Assembly: GCF_900111275.1 (NCBI RefSeq)
Contig: NZ_FOGR01000002.1
Location: forward strand, 620,001-684,000
DNA from: Rhizobium sp. NFR03
GTDB lineage: Bacteria > Pseudomonadota > Alphaproteobacteria > Rhizobiales > Rhizobiaceae
Reading direction: 5' to 3'
Length of the DNA stretch: 64,000 bases
Both the position numbers and the translations under genes were made by a program. The stretch's first letter is position 1. The number at the start of each line of letters is the position of its first letter. The notes under the pieces were generated by a model that ran no database searches, had not been told where the DNA came from, and was given only the letters and a program-made list of their open reading frames with translations. Positions 45,897-53,311 of the stretch are shown here, in pieces.

Positions 45897-48800
45897 TCAG
45901 TTGGCCAGAACCCGTTGCGACGGGAAGGTGATTTCTACAAGCGTGCCCTCGTTCGGCGCCGAGTTGATGGCGAAGAGCGCGCGGTTGGCTTCTGCCATCG
46001 CCTTCGTCAGCGGCAATCCCAGCCCGGTACCCTCGCCACGCATGCGCGTGCCGGTCGTCACCTGCCGGAAAGGCTTCATGGCCTGCTCAAGCTCGGTTCG
46101 GGTCATGCCGATGCCGGTGTCGCGGATGCGCAGCATCACGCTGCCATTGGCTTCGTAAGCCGTCGATACGACGATCTGCCCGCCAGCCGGGGTGAAGCGT
46201 ATGGCGTTGGCCAGAATGTTCAGCGCGATCTGCTTGATCGAGCGGTTATCGGCAACGACGTTGGGAACCGAGGTGGACAGCGACGTGCGGATGATAACGC
46301 GTTGCGCATTCGCCTGCGGCTGCACCAGCGAGACGGCTTCCGAAACCGCCTCGTTGATCTCGACGGCGGCGAATTCCAGCTCCATTTCGCCAGCCTCGAT
46401 CTTCGATATGTCGAGGAGATCGTTGACGATATCAAGCACATGGCGACCGGACCGGCCGATGTCGCTCGCATATTCGATGTAGCGCGCACTGCCGATAGGG
46501 CCGAAGTGCTCGCTCGCCATCATGTCGGAAAAGCCGATAATGGCGTTGAGCGGCGTGCGGATCTCATGGCTGACGCGTGCGAGAAAATCCGTCTTGTGCG
46601 CATTCGCGGTTTCCGCAGCGCGCTTGGCGCTGCGCAATTCTTCTTCCGTGCGCTTCCACTGCGTGATGTCGCGAATGACGGCGCAGTACCCGCTGGAGGA
46701 GGACAGGCGGCCCATGGTCATGAACAGCGGAATGAAGCCGCCGGAAGCCTCCCGGCCGATAACCTCGCGGCCGTCGTTGAGCACGCTGGCAACGCCATGG
46801 CCGGCAAGCCCCGCGAGATAATCCATGACGGCGCGCTGGCTCTCATGCGCAAACAAGGTCGCAAAAGGCTTACCGATAACGTCGGCATCATTGTAATTGA
46901 ACAGCGCATTGGCGGAGCGGTTCAGCGACCGGATATCTCCGTCGGAACCCATCACCACCACGCCATCCGTCGCCGTTTCCAGGATCGAGCGGAGTTCCTC
47001 GGTCTCGATCCGAAGGGCTTCCACCCGTGCCTCAGCCTCGGCAATGGCAGCCTGATCCGCAATCGACGACCAACCTCTGTCCGCCGCCTCGGATGCTTCC
47101 GCGTGGCTTGCGGCCGCATCCGCTGCGATCCCGCCTTCAGGCGGCAGGTCGTCTGCGCCCTCGCCGAGTGAGACGTCGCCCGGCGGTATCTCCACCAGAG
47201 CCAGCGACATCATCAGCGCAACGCCCTTTTCCTCGAACCGCATCGCCTGCAGCCGCGCTGTCACCGGCACCAGACGTCCGTCATTGCGGATCATCATCAT
47301 CGCACCGGGGGGCACGTCGAGAATGCCTTCGTCTTCACCGACGAACAGAGCATCGATGCCGCCTTCCACGCGCAGATCCTGCAGCGTCTGATAGCCGGTC
47401 AGCTCCAGGAAGGCTGCGTTCGCATGATAGAGTTCGTCGCCGCTGTGGATCAGCACAGCGCCCTCGAGACGATCGATCATTGCCGGGCTCAGCACGACAT
47501 CCTTGTCGCCGGCCCCATCGTCGCTCTCGAACATTTCGTTCTCGGCAGCTTCGCTATCCTGCGTCTTTTCGTCCAGCCTGATCTCACTGACGGAAGCCGT
47601 CTCAGCCTCTGCCGCCGGCACGTCATCCACGGGCAGGTCTTCAGGCTCCGCGACGGCCTCCTCATCGTCGGCGTCTTCGTCGTGCTCGGCAGCGTCAGCG
47701 GGCGTATCCTCGTCTGCAAGCCCCCCGGCGAGGGGCGAGACAGGATCAGCGCTCGTTGCCTCGGGCTCTTCTGCGTCCGCGGCGGTGTCCTGCGACGCCT
47801 CGTCAGAGGTCTCGCCGACCGTTACCTCCGCGACCGGTTCTTCAGGCTGCACATCGTACTCTGCGGCCGTCGCCGGATCGGCTGCTGCCTGTTCGCCAGC
47901 CTCCGCCTCGCCTTCGGCCGCTGAGTCCGGTGGCTCTGCGCGCTTGCCGAAGGTGGTCGTCAGCTGACGCGCAATCTCGCGGAAAGCCGCCTGCTCGCTG
48001 CGCGTCAGCGTTTCGGTGCTTGCCGGGCGGGCGTCGTCTATCTGAACGACCTTGTCGGAATGCTGCCGTGACGGTGTTTCCACCAGCTTCAGCGCCGGAC
48101 GCTCGCCCATGAAGGGGTCGCGGGGAAGGCCGTCTTCGGAAGGATGGTCCAGGTCGTCGGTAACCGTCTCGTTTGCTGGGATTTCGTCCGCCACGGACAC
48201 GTCATCATCCGTCGCAACGAAGAACACGCCGTCATCCTCCAGCGTCTCCCGCCTGGTATCGCCGACAATATCTTCCTCCGGCAGGGCAGGGGTTTCCTCC
48301 GGAAGCTCGATGAAGGCATGCTCATCCTGTTCCCCATCGTCCGCAACGTCTGGCAGAGCAGCAAGATTGAGCCCGCGTGCGGATGGGTCGGCAACGGCAT
48401 CGGACACCCGAACGATGCCGAAGCCGCGGAAACCGTCGAATTCCCGGTTGCGAGAGTAGGTCGGCAAGGCCGCGAGATCGACGGGAACGCTGAGCGCCTC
48501 GCCTTCGACAGGCCATAGCACTGTTTTGCCCGACCATGTGTCGCGCCGGTTCAGAAGTTCCACGATGGTTCCATCGGGGTCGAGCGCAAACTGTACGGCA
48601 AGATCGGCAAAGCTCCGGCCCAGCACATCGGCGGCCTGCGGGCCAACCGCCAGCGCGAATTCACGCGAAATCTCGCTGAAACGACCGTCTGCCCCGATCT
48701 TCCAGACGAACCGGATAGACCGCATCGCGGGATCGAAAGCAAAAGCTGCGGGCTCGACAGGAGCGATGTCACCGCTGTCGATGGCATCCACCTCAGGGCG

Positions 48801-49946
48801 CGGCTCCACAGGCAGGCCATCCGTTACGACGACCTCCTCGCTCACCGCATCAACAACCTCCGAAAAAGCTTGCTCCTCATCCGCTCCGGACGGCTCAGGC
48901 TCGTCAACACCATCATGCACGTCCGCATCCGGGACATCGGCCTCATCTACGGTCAGCGCAGCCTCTTCCGGTCCAGTGTGCTCTTCGCCCACATCCGGTG
49001 TCTCGTCCAGCGGCGCCTCGTCCTCCGTTGCCGCCGCAAGGTTCTCCTCAGCGTCGCTCTCGATGTCGTTCAGCGAAGCATTGGACGCCGCATCCACGTC
49101 GTCGCTCGTCTGGAAAGCGGGCTCGTCAATCTCAGCGCTGGCGTCGTCCATTTCGACGTGGGCGGCTTCAGTGGGCGCCAGAGTCTCCACGGCAACGACG
49201 GATGCCGCCGTTTCCACTGGCACGCTGAATTCGCTCGTCGCATCCATATGCCCGAGTATCGTCTCTACCGCGAAAAGCAGATGCAGCGCGGGATCGGCCG
49301 AGACCTTGCCGATGGCTGCTGGCAGCGTCCCCTTGCCCGTCGGCACCGGGCGCTTCAGCAGCCAGTCGCTATCGCGGTCGACGGCTTCGACAAGCGACAG
49401 CAGCGTTTGCTGTGTCATTCCAAGCGCTGGAAATTGCGGCGACGACGCCAGCACCGCTCCCGCGCCATCGAGAACCGCCATATGCGTATCGGGATCGTCA
49501 AAACCGGAAATCATCCGCGCCGCCGTCTCCGCCAACGGCACGGCACGGCCTGTGCGGGAGGACGCAAGGCGCGGCGCGGTAAAGAGGATTGCCCGTTCGC
49601 CGGCGCGCACGTCGATCAGTGCCAGTTCGGCATTCACCGTCACGCTCTGGAACCCGGCCGATATCCGCATCAGAAAGCGGCGCGTTTCACCCGGCTCGCG
49701 CAGCTGGCGCGCGGTCGACTGCAGCTGGCGAAAGGCGACGCTCGCAGCGCTTGAGCCTCCCGTCAAACCGCCGTCGAGGAAGTCATAGATCGAGGCCAGC
49801 CCGAAGAGAGCCGCGCCCTCGCCATTCGACCACAGCACCCGCGACAGATCCGGGGCAAAGAGGATGGCGGCATCGCCGCGCGCAAAATGGTCCCGCACAC
49901 GTTCATGAACGGCGATGTCGATGAAAGGGTAGGATTTCACGGGCAT
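45897..49946 (-). CDS. Large PAS sensor histidine kinase, CbrA/PleC-like
   Basis: Encodes 1349 residues with no signal peptide. PAS-like regions appear at about 25-130, 405-500, 823-930 and 985-1090. The DHp helix has LARVSHEIRTPLNAIIGFSD (His near 1125) and the C-terminus is a HATPase (NILANAIRFTPAGG; IRDTGIGM; GTGLGLPL). The DHp resembles PleC/DivJ/CbrA kinases that act on the cell-cycle regulator DivK. Position between acsA2 and the phasin gene matches Sinorhizobium cbrA as I recall it. Two long, highly acidic, low-complexity stretches (about 265-400 and 520-810) make it much longer than typical family members. Confidence 0.82.
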   Translation of the reverse strand: MPVKSYPFIDIAVHERVRDHFARGDAAILFAPDLSRVLWSNGEGAALFGLASIYDFLDGGLTGGSSAASVAFRQLQSTARQLREPGETRRFLMRISAGFQSVTVNAELALIDVRAGERAILFTAPRLASSRTGRAVPLAETAARMISGFDDPDTHMAVLDGAGAVLASSPQFPALGMTQQTLLSLVEAVDRDSDWLLKRPVPTGKGTLPAAIGKVSADPALHLLFAVETILGHMDATSEFSVPVETAASVVAVETLAPTEAAHVEMDDASAEIDEPAFQTSDDVDAASNASLNDIESDAEENLAAATEDEAPLDETPDVGEEHTGPEEAALTVDEADVPDADVHDGVDEPEPSGADEEQAFSEVVDAVSEEVVVTDGLPVEPRPEVDAIDSGDIAPVEPAAFAFDPAMRSIRFVWKIGADGRFSEISREFALAVGPQAADVLGRSFADLAVQFALDPDGTIVELLNRRDTWSGKTVLWPVEGEALSVPVDLAALPTYSRNREFDGFRGFGIVRVSDAVADPSARGLNLAALPDVADDGEQDEHAFIELPEETPALPEEDIVGDTRRETLEDDGVFFVATDDDVSVADEIPANETVTDDLDHPSEDGLPRDPFMGERPALKLVETPSRQHSDKVVQIDDARPASTETLTRSEQAAFREIARQLTTTFGKRAEPPDSAAEGEAEAGEQAAADPATAAEYDVQPEEPVAEVTVGETSDEASQDTAADAEEPEATSADPVSPLAGGLADEDTPADAAEHDEDADDEEAVAEPEDLPVDDVPAAEAETASVSEIRLDEKTQDSEAAENEMFESDDGAGDKDVVLSPAMIDRLEGAVLIHSGDELYHANAAFLELTGYQTLQDLRVEGGIDALFVGEDEGILDVPPGAMMMIRNDGRLVPVTARLQAMRFEEKGVALMMSLALVEIPPGDVSLGEGADDLPPEGGIAADAAASHAEASEAADRGWSSIADQAAIAEAEARVEALRIETEELRSILETATDGVVVMGSDGDIRSLNRSANALFNYNDADVIGKPFATLFAHESQRAVMDYLAGLAGHGVASVLNDGREVIGREASGGFIPLFMTMGRLSSSSGYCAVIRDITQWKRTEEELRSAKRAAETANAHKTDFLARVSHEIRTPLNAIIGFSDMMASEHFGPIGSARYIEYASDIGRSGRHVLDIVNDLLDISKIEAGEMELEFAAVEINEAVSEAVSLVQPQANAQRVIIRTSLSTSVPNVVADNRSIKQIALNILANAIRFTPAGGQIVVSTAYEANGSVMLRIRDTGIGMTRTELEQAMKPFRQVTTGTRMRGEGTGLGLPLTKAMAEANRALFAINSAPNEGTLVEITFPSQRVLAN

Positions 49947-50109
49947 GACTGTATCCGGCTCTGGCGGAGGTCTCGGGTCTCCGGATGCGTTAATAGACTA
50001 TTAATATCCGGGACCCCCGAAAGGGTCCAGCTTGACCGGCGTTTTCACAGGGAAAAGCGCCCTCTTTCCTAATGCAAGGTTAATGTAACAGAACGGCACA
50101 TGGTGCACC

Positions 50110-50149
50110 GCAACATAATGTTGCATTGCAACATCAATTGTTCTATAGG
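50110..50149 (+). promoter_or_regulatory. Overlapping palindromes over the phasin promoter
   Basis: GCAACAT-A-ATGTTGC (50110-50124) overlaps ATGTTGCA-T-TGCAACAT (50118-50134); both are perfect. A -35-like TTGCAT (50121-50126) sits inside them, 17 bp from a -10-like TATAGG (50144-50149). PhaR-type PHB regulators bind TGC/GCA palindromes before phasin genes, so this is probably a PhaR (AniA) operator. The remaining 49947-50109 gap holds a hairpin GGACCC-CCGAAA-GGGTCC (50011-50028) and no gene. Confidence 0.7.
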
Positions 50150-50203
50150 GTGGTGAGACACACTCTTCCGCGGCTCCCGGCCGAAGCTAAACAGGATATT
50201 CCG

Positions 50204-50641
50204 ATGAATCAGGACGTCTTCTCCATCTCGAACTTCGACCCGAGCAAGGTCACCGAAACCTTCCGCGACTTCGCGGAAAAGGGTGCAACGCAGTCGCGCG
50301 AAGCTTATGCGAAGATGAAGACCGCCGCCGAAGAGGCTGGCAAGACCATCGAAGCCACCGTCGAGAGCGCGCAGTCCGGGACTGTAGAGTTGAGCCTGAA
50401 AGCGATCGACGCGCTGCGGACCAATGCGGAAACGTCGCTGTCCCACATGGAAGCGCTGATCGCCTGCAAGTCCCTGTCGGAAGTCTTCGAACTTCAGACG
50501 GCCTTCATCCGCAAGCAGGCCGAGCTTGCCATGGAGCAGGCCCGCGGCATGCAGGAAACCACCCGCAAGGTCGCCGAAAACATGGTCAAGCCGACCAAGG
50601 ACGCTGCCGAAAAAGCCATGTCGAGCATTCCCCGCGCCTGA
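50204..50641 (+). CDS. phaP: Phasin
   Basis: Encodes 145 residues of the phasin family, amphipathic helices rich in Ala, Glu, Lys and Thr (FDPSKVTETFRDFAEKGATQ; AMEQARGMQETTRKVAENMV). Phasins coat PHB granules in the cytoplasm. ATG 50204 is preferred over an upstream codon at 50126, which lies inside the operator. PHB turnover is also represented by acsA2. A T-tailed terminator follows. Confidence 0.9.
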   Translation: MNQDVFSISNFDPSKVTETFRDFAEKGATQSREAYAKMKTAAEEAGKTIEATVESAQSGTVELSLKAIDALRTNAETSLSHMEALIACKSLSEVFELQTAFIRKQAELAMEQARGMQETTRKVAENMVKPTKDAAEKAMSSIPRA

Positions 50642-50674
50642 TCCTGCCGCCTGACACGGTCTGCAAATCCGGAA

Positions 50675-50700
50675 CCGGACGGGAAACCGCCCGGTTTTTT
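50675..50700 (+). terminator. Rho-independent terminator after phasin
   Basis: CCGGACGG-GAAA-CCGCCCGG with one A-C mismatch, followed by six T (50695-50700), 33 bp after the phasin stop. Confidence 0.85.
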
Positions 50701-50777
50701 GGCCAAAAATCGAAGTTCGGACTTGCCAAACCGAACCCATGGCCGTAATGACGCGACCAAGCGACATGCTTGTTCGT

Positions 50778-50854
50778 GCGGTTGTAGCTCAGTTGGTTAG
50801 AGCGCAGGTTTGTGGCACCTGAGGTCGGAGGTTCGAGACCCCCCAACCGTACCA
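50778..50854 (+). tRNA. tRNA-His (GTG anticodon)
   Basis: A 77-nt cloverleaf: acceptor stem GCGGTTG (50778-50784) with CAACCGT, D-arm GCTC...GAGC, anticodon stem CAGGT/ACCTG with loop TTGTGGC giving anticodon GTG (50812-50814), T-arm with GGTTCGAGACC, and an encoded CCA (50852-50854). Position 1 is G facing T72, the discriminator is A73 and the base before G1 is T, so the usual G-1:C73 pair of tRNA-His is missing, as known for a group of Alphaproteobacteria. A T run follows directly (50855-50859). Confidence 0.97.
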
Positions 50855-51112
50855 TTTTTCCCACAAGGTCTAGCTGATCGTCAGCTCCCCGGATCATCCG
50901 TGCGGCGTGGGCTCGTTCTGTTTGTCGATCGCTGCATCGTCAAAGATACGCAGGCAACGCTCGTCCGCCCCGATCGTCTCGTTGCGCGACGTATCGTTTT
51001 TGCACCGGCAATTCTCTGGCGGAGGTGGCAGCGGATGCCCAAGATCTCTTTCCCGCTGTCGGTTAAGATCGCCCGTTTCTGGTTGTTTGCGTCCGTATAA
51101 AGCGTGGCGCAC

Positions 51113-51508
51113 CTATGCCAGTCGCTTGATGCCCTCAAGGGTGGACGTCGTGGAAATACCGTCTGTCCTCGACAGATACACGACCTTGCAGAGCGCATTG
51201 AAGTGGTCGAATTTTCCGGCCCAGTCATCTCCCATGACGAGAATGTCGGCTTTGTACTGGCGAATATAGTCCGCCTTGAGTTCGAGCGAATGCTCCAGGA
51301 AAACGTCATCGACGCCGATGATGGCTTTGATGATCTCCAGACGCTCCATTTCGCTGTAGATGGCGTTCTTCTGCTTCTTGGACCGGTTCAGCGCGTCCGT
51401 TGAAATACCGACCGTCAGATGGTCCCCCAGCGCGCGTGCGCGCTGCAGAATGCGGATGTGACCGACATGGAGCATATCGAAGGTGCCGAATGTTATGACT
51501 CTCTTCAT
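51113..51508 (-). CDS. tagD: Glycerol-3-phosphate cytidylyltransferase, TagD-like
   Basis: Encodes 131 residues, the usual TagD length. The nucleotidyltransferase HxGH motif is in FGTFDMLHVGHIRILQRA and the second signature is RTDGISTTSTLEGIK at the C-terminus. The enzyme makes CDP-glycerol from glycerol-3-phosphate and CTP. AAGGGATC precedes the ATG. It lies 49 bp after a CDP-glycerol glycerophosphotransferase-like gene on the same strand, so donor synthesis and transfer appear paired. The 258-bp gap beyond it, up to the tRNA, shows no gene. Confidence 0.88.
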   Translation of the reverse strand: MKRVITFGTFDMLHVGHIRILQRARALGDHLTVGISTDALNRSKKQKNAIYSEMERLEIIKAIIGVDDVFLEHSLELKADYIRQYKADILVMGDDWAGKFDHFNALCKVVYLSRTDGISTTSTLEGIKRLA

Positions 51509-51557
51509 GCGATCCCTTTTGCTCTTTTTTCTTTCGTTCGTCCGTGAAGGGGAGACA

Positions 51558-53087
51558 TCACGGCTGTACGAACGTGGCTTGTTCTGCCTGGATTCCTGAC
51601 GCGATGGCGTCGAGAATGCTGCTTGCAGCCTTGCCCTGGTTGGGCAGGAGCGTTTCGAGCAGGGCCTCGCGCTGTTGTTCGAACGCCCACGCTTTGCCGT
51701 TCTTGTATTCAAGCGTCGCCTTTTTCATTTCCTCGAATGTTCGCACGCGTCGCGTTGCGGCCTCTGCCATTTTGCCGAGGGCGTTGAACGGCACATGCTT
51801 GCCGGAATCGAAGAAAATAATGGGCTTCTTGAAAAGCTGATACTCGGCGAGGAACGAGAGCCCGTCCGAAATCATGAGGTCGGACTCGGCGAAGAGTTCA
51901 CCGTATTGCTGCATCTCGATCGTGCAATTGGGGAGCGCGTTCCATGTTGTCTTGAACATGTCGAGGCCTTCTCCTTGCAGCACCTGGCCGAAAAGAGCCG
52001 GGTGTGGCTTCAAGACGATATCGATGTCCTGCTGTTCTCGCGCCCACTTGATCATGCTCTCCCAGATCTGGTCGAAGACGCCGAAGCCAATTCCGCCCTT
52101 GCCAATCGAATAGTGCGGCGCCCAGATGACCCGGAACGCTTTCTTGCCCCTTGAGGCAATCGGCCACGAGCCAGTGCTTCCAGCTTTCATAAGCCGGTCG
52201 AACTTCGGATATCCGCTCAGAATGAATTTTTCAGGATCGGAATGGTTGAACGATCGGAAATAAGACTGGGTGATCTTTGTTTCGCAGAAGACGCGCCATG
52301 CGAGCTGATGATAGGCCTGGTCGAAGCCGAAGGCGGACACTTCCGTCGTGACCGGGTCTCCGAGCGAGCTGGCCAGATTGAGGGCATAGGGAACAAGGCA
52401 CAGCCGCGCGAATGTAAGTTCGGGTGTGCGGAAGGCCGGTGGCAGGCAGGAGTCCCACTGTTGCTGGCGAAAGATGACGGCAGGAGCGAGTGCCTTGAGA
52501 ATGTCGAGTCCCTCATAGGAATCTTCCATGTCGAACCGAAGATGTTTGACGCCGAGACCCGTAAGTTCTTCGCTGACGATATCTTCACCCTTGAACGGCC
52601 CGTATCCCAGAGCTGTAGACCTCACGGAAATGACGATCGGATCGAAACGCGGGTCCTCCAGCATCGCAGCATGCACGTCGCCCAGAGCGTCCCACATGGG
52701 AATGGAGTGGACAAGGAACACACAGCGGATCGGAAAATGTGCATGGCGTGCATTGCGCAGAGCCAGATTGGTGCTTTGCTTGATGCTGTTGAGATCGACG
52801 CTGCGTTGAGGAATGTCTTTCGAGATCAGGGAACTCAGCGCGGCGAGATCTGCACGGCTTGGTCCTTCTTCCCTGTTTGCAAGAGATCCCACCAGCTCGA
52901 ACAATCCGTCGAGCGCGGACTTGCTCTGCATCTGCATGTTTTGCAGCACCTTCGCCGTCTCGACATAGATCTCGCCATGCATGTTCTGGATCTGGTCAAA
53001 CGCCGCGAATTTACCGTCGATCTCGTCGATCCTGGCGGAGAGTGCCTCCAGTTTTTCGATGATGATCGATGCGACGTGGTTATCCAT
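51558..53087 (-). CDS. CDP-glycerol glycerophosphotransferase-like protein with N-terminal coiled coil
   Basis: Encodes 509 residues. Residues 1-75 are a likely coiled coil (SIIIEKLEALSARIDEIDGK; FAAFDQIQNMHGEIYVETAK). From about 115 the protein resembles GT-B enzymes, and about 300-450 resembles the Glyphos_transf family: FRVIWAPHYSIGKGGIGFG, DIDIVLKPHP, and ESDLMISDGLSFLAEYQLFK followed by KPIIFF. Such enzymes move glycerol-phosphate from CDP-glycerol onto a polymer. The next gene makes CDP-glycerol, which supports this. No membrane helix is seen. The acceptor is unknown. Confidence 0.7.
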   Translation of the reverse strand: MDNHVASIIIEKLEALSARIDEIDGKFAAFDQIQNMHGEIYVETAKVLQNMQMQSKSALDGLFELVGSLANREEGPSRADLAALSSLISKDIPQRSVDLNSIKQSTNLALRNARHAHFPIRCVFLVHSIPMWDALGDVHAAMLEDPRFDPIVISVRSTALGYGPFKGEDIVSEELTGLGVKHLRFDMEDSYEGLDILKALAPAVIFRQQQWDSCLPPAFRTPELTFARLCLVPYALNLASSLGDPVTTEVSAFGFDQAYHQLAWRVFCETKITQSYFRSFNHSDPEKFILSGYPKFDRLMKAGSTGSWPIASRGKKAFRVIWAPHYSIGKGGIGFGVFDQIWESMIKWAREQQDIDIVLKPHPALFGQVLQGEGLDMFKTTWNALPNCTIEMQQYGELFAESDLMISDGLSFLAEYQLFKKPIIFFDSGKHVPFNALGKMAEAATRRVRTFEEMKKATLEYKNGKAWAFEQQREALLETLLPNQGKAASSILDAIASGIQAEQATFVQP

Positions 53088-53241
53088 GAAGAGCGTCCTA
53101 TCAGCGTCTACAGACGCCCTGCATTCCGTGCGGAATCAGCGACGTGTATCGATACGTCTTTATCGATAGCGCCGAACGCTTTAGTGAGGCTTGCGCTCGT
53201 GCAACATCGAGACGGGTCTTCTGGAGGACGTGAGGACCATT

Positions 53242-53286
53242 AACGGAAAACGCCACCCACGACCTCTCGCGGATGGCGTTTCCGTT
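53242..53286 (-). terminator. Stem-loop after the second chemoreceptor gene
   Basis: AACGGAAAACGCCA (53242-53255) pairs with TGGCGTTTCCGTT (53274-53286) with one bulge. It lies 26 bp after the chemoreceptor stop and before the glycerophosphotransferase-like gene, marking separate transcription units. Confidence 0.65.
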
Positions 53287-53311
53287 CACATCTGACGGTC
53301 GTTCTGACGGA

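Noticed and set aside
47027-49788. Long Ser/Thr-rich plus-strand frames within the kinase gene
   Set aside because: They mirror the acidic low-complexity linkers of the kinase on the opposite strand and have no start signals.
50894-51112. A 72-codon frame following tagD on the minus strand
   Set aside because: Begins with GTG at the tagD stop, no ribosome site of its own, polar low-complexity product with no match to a known pattern.
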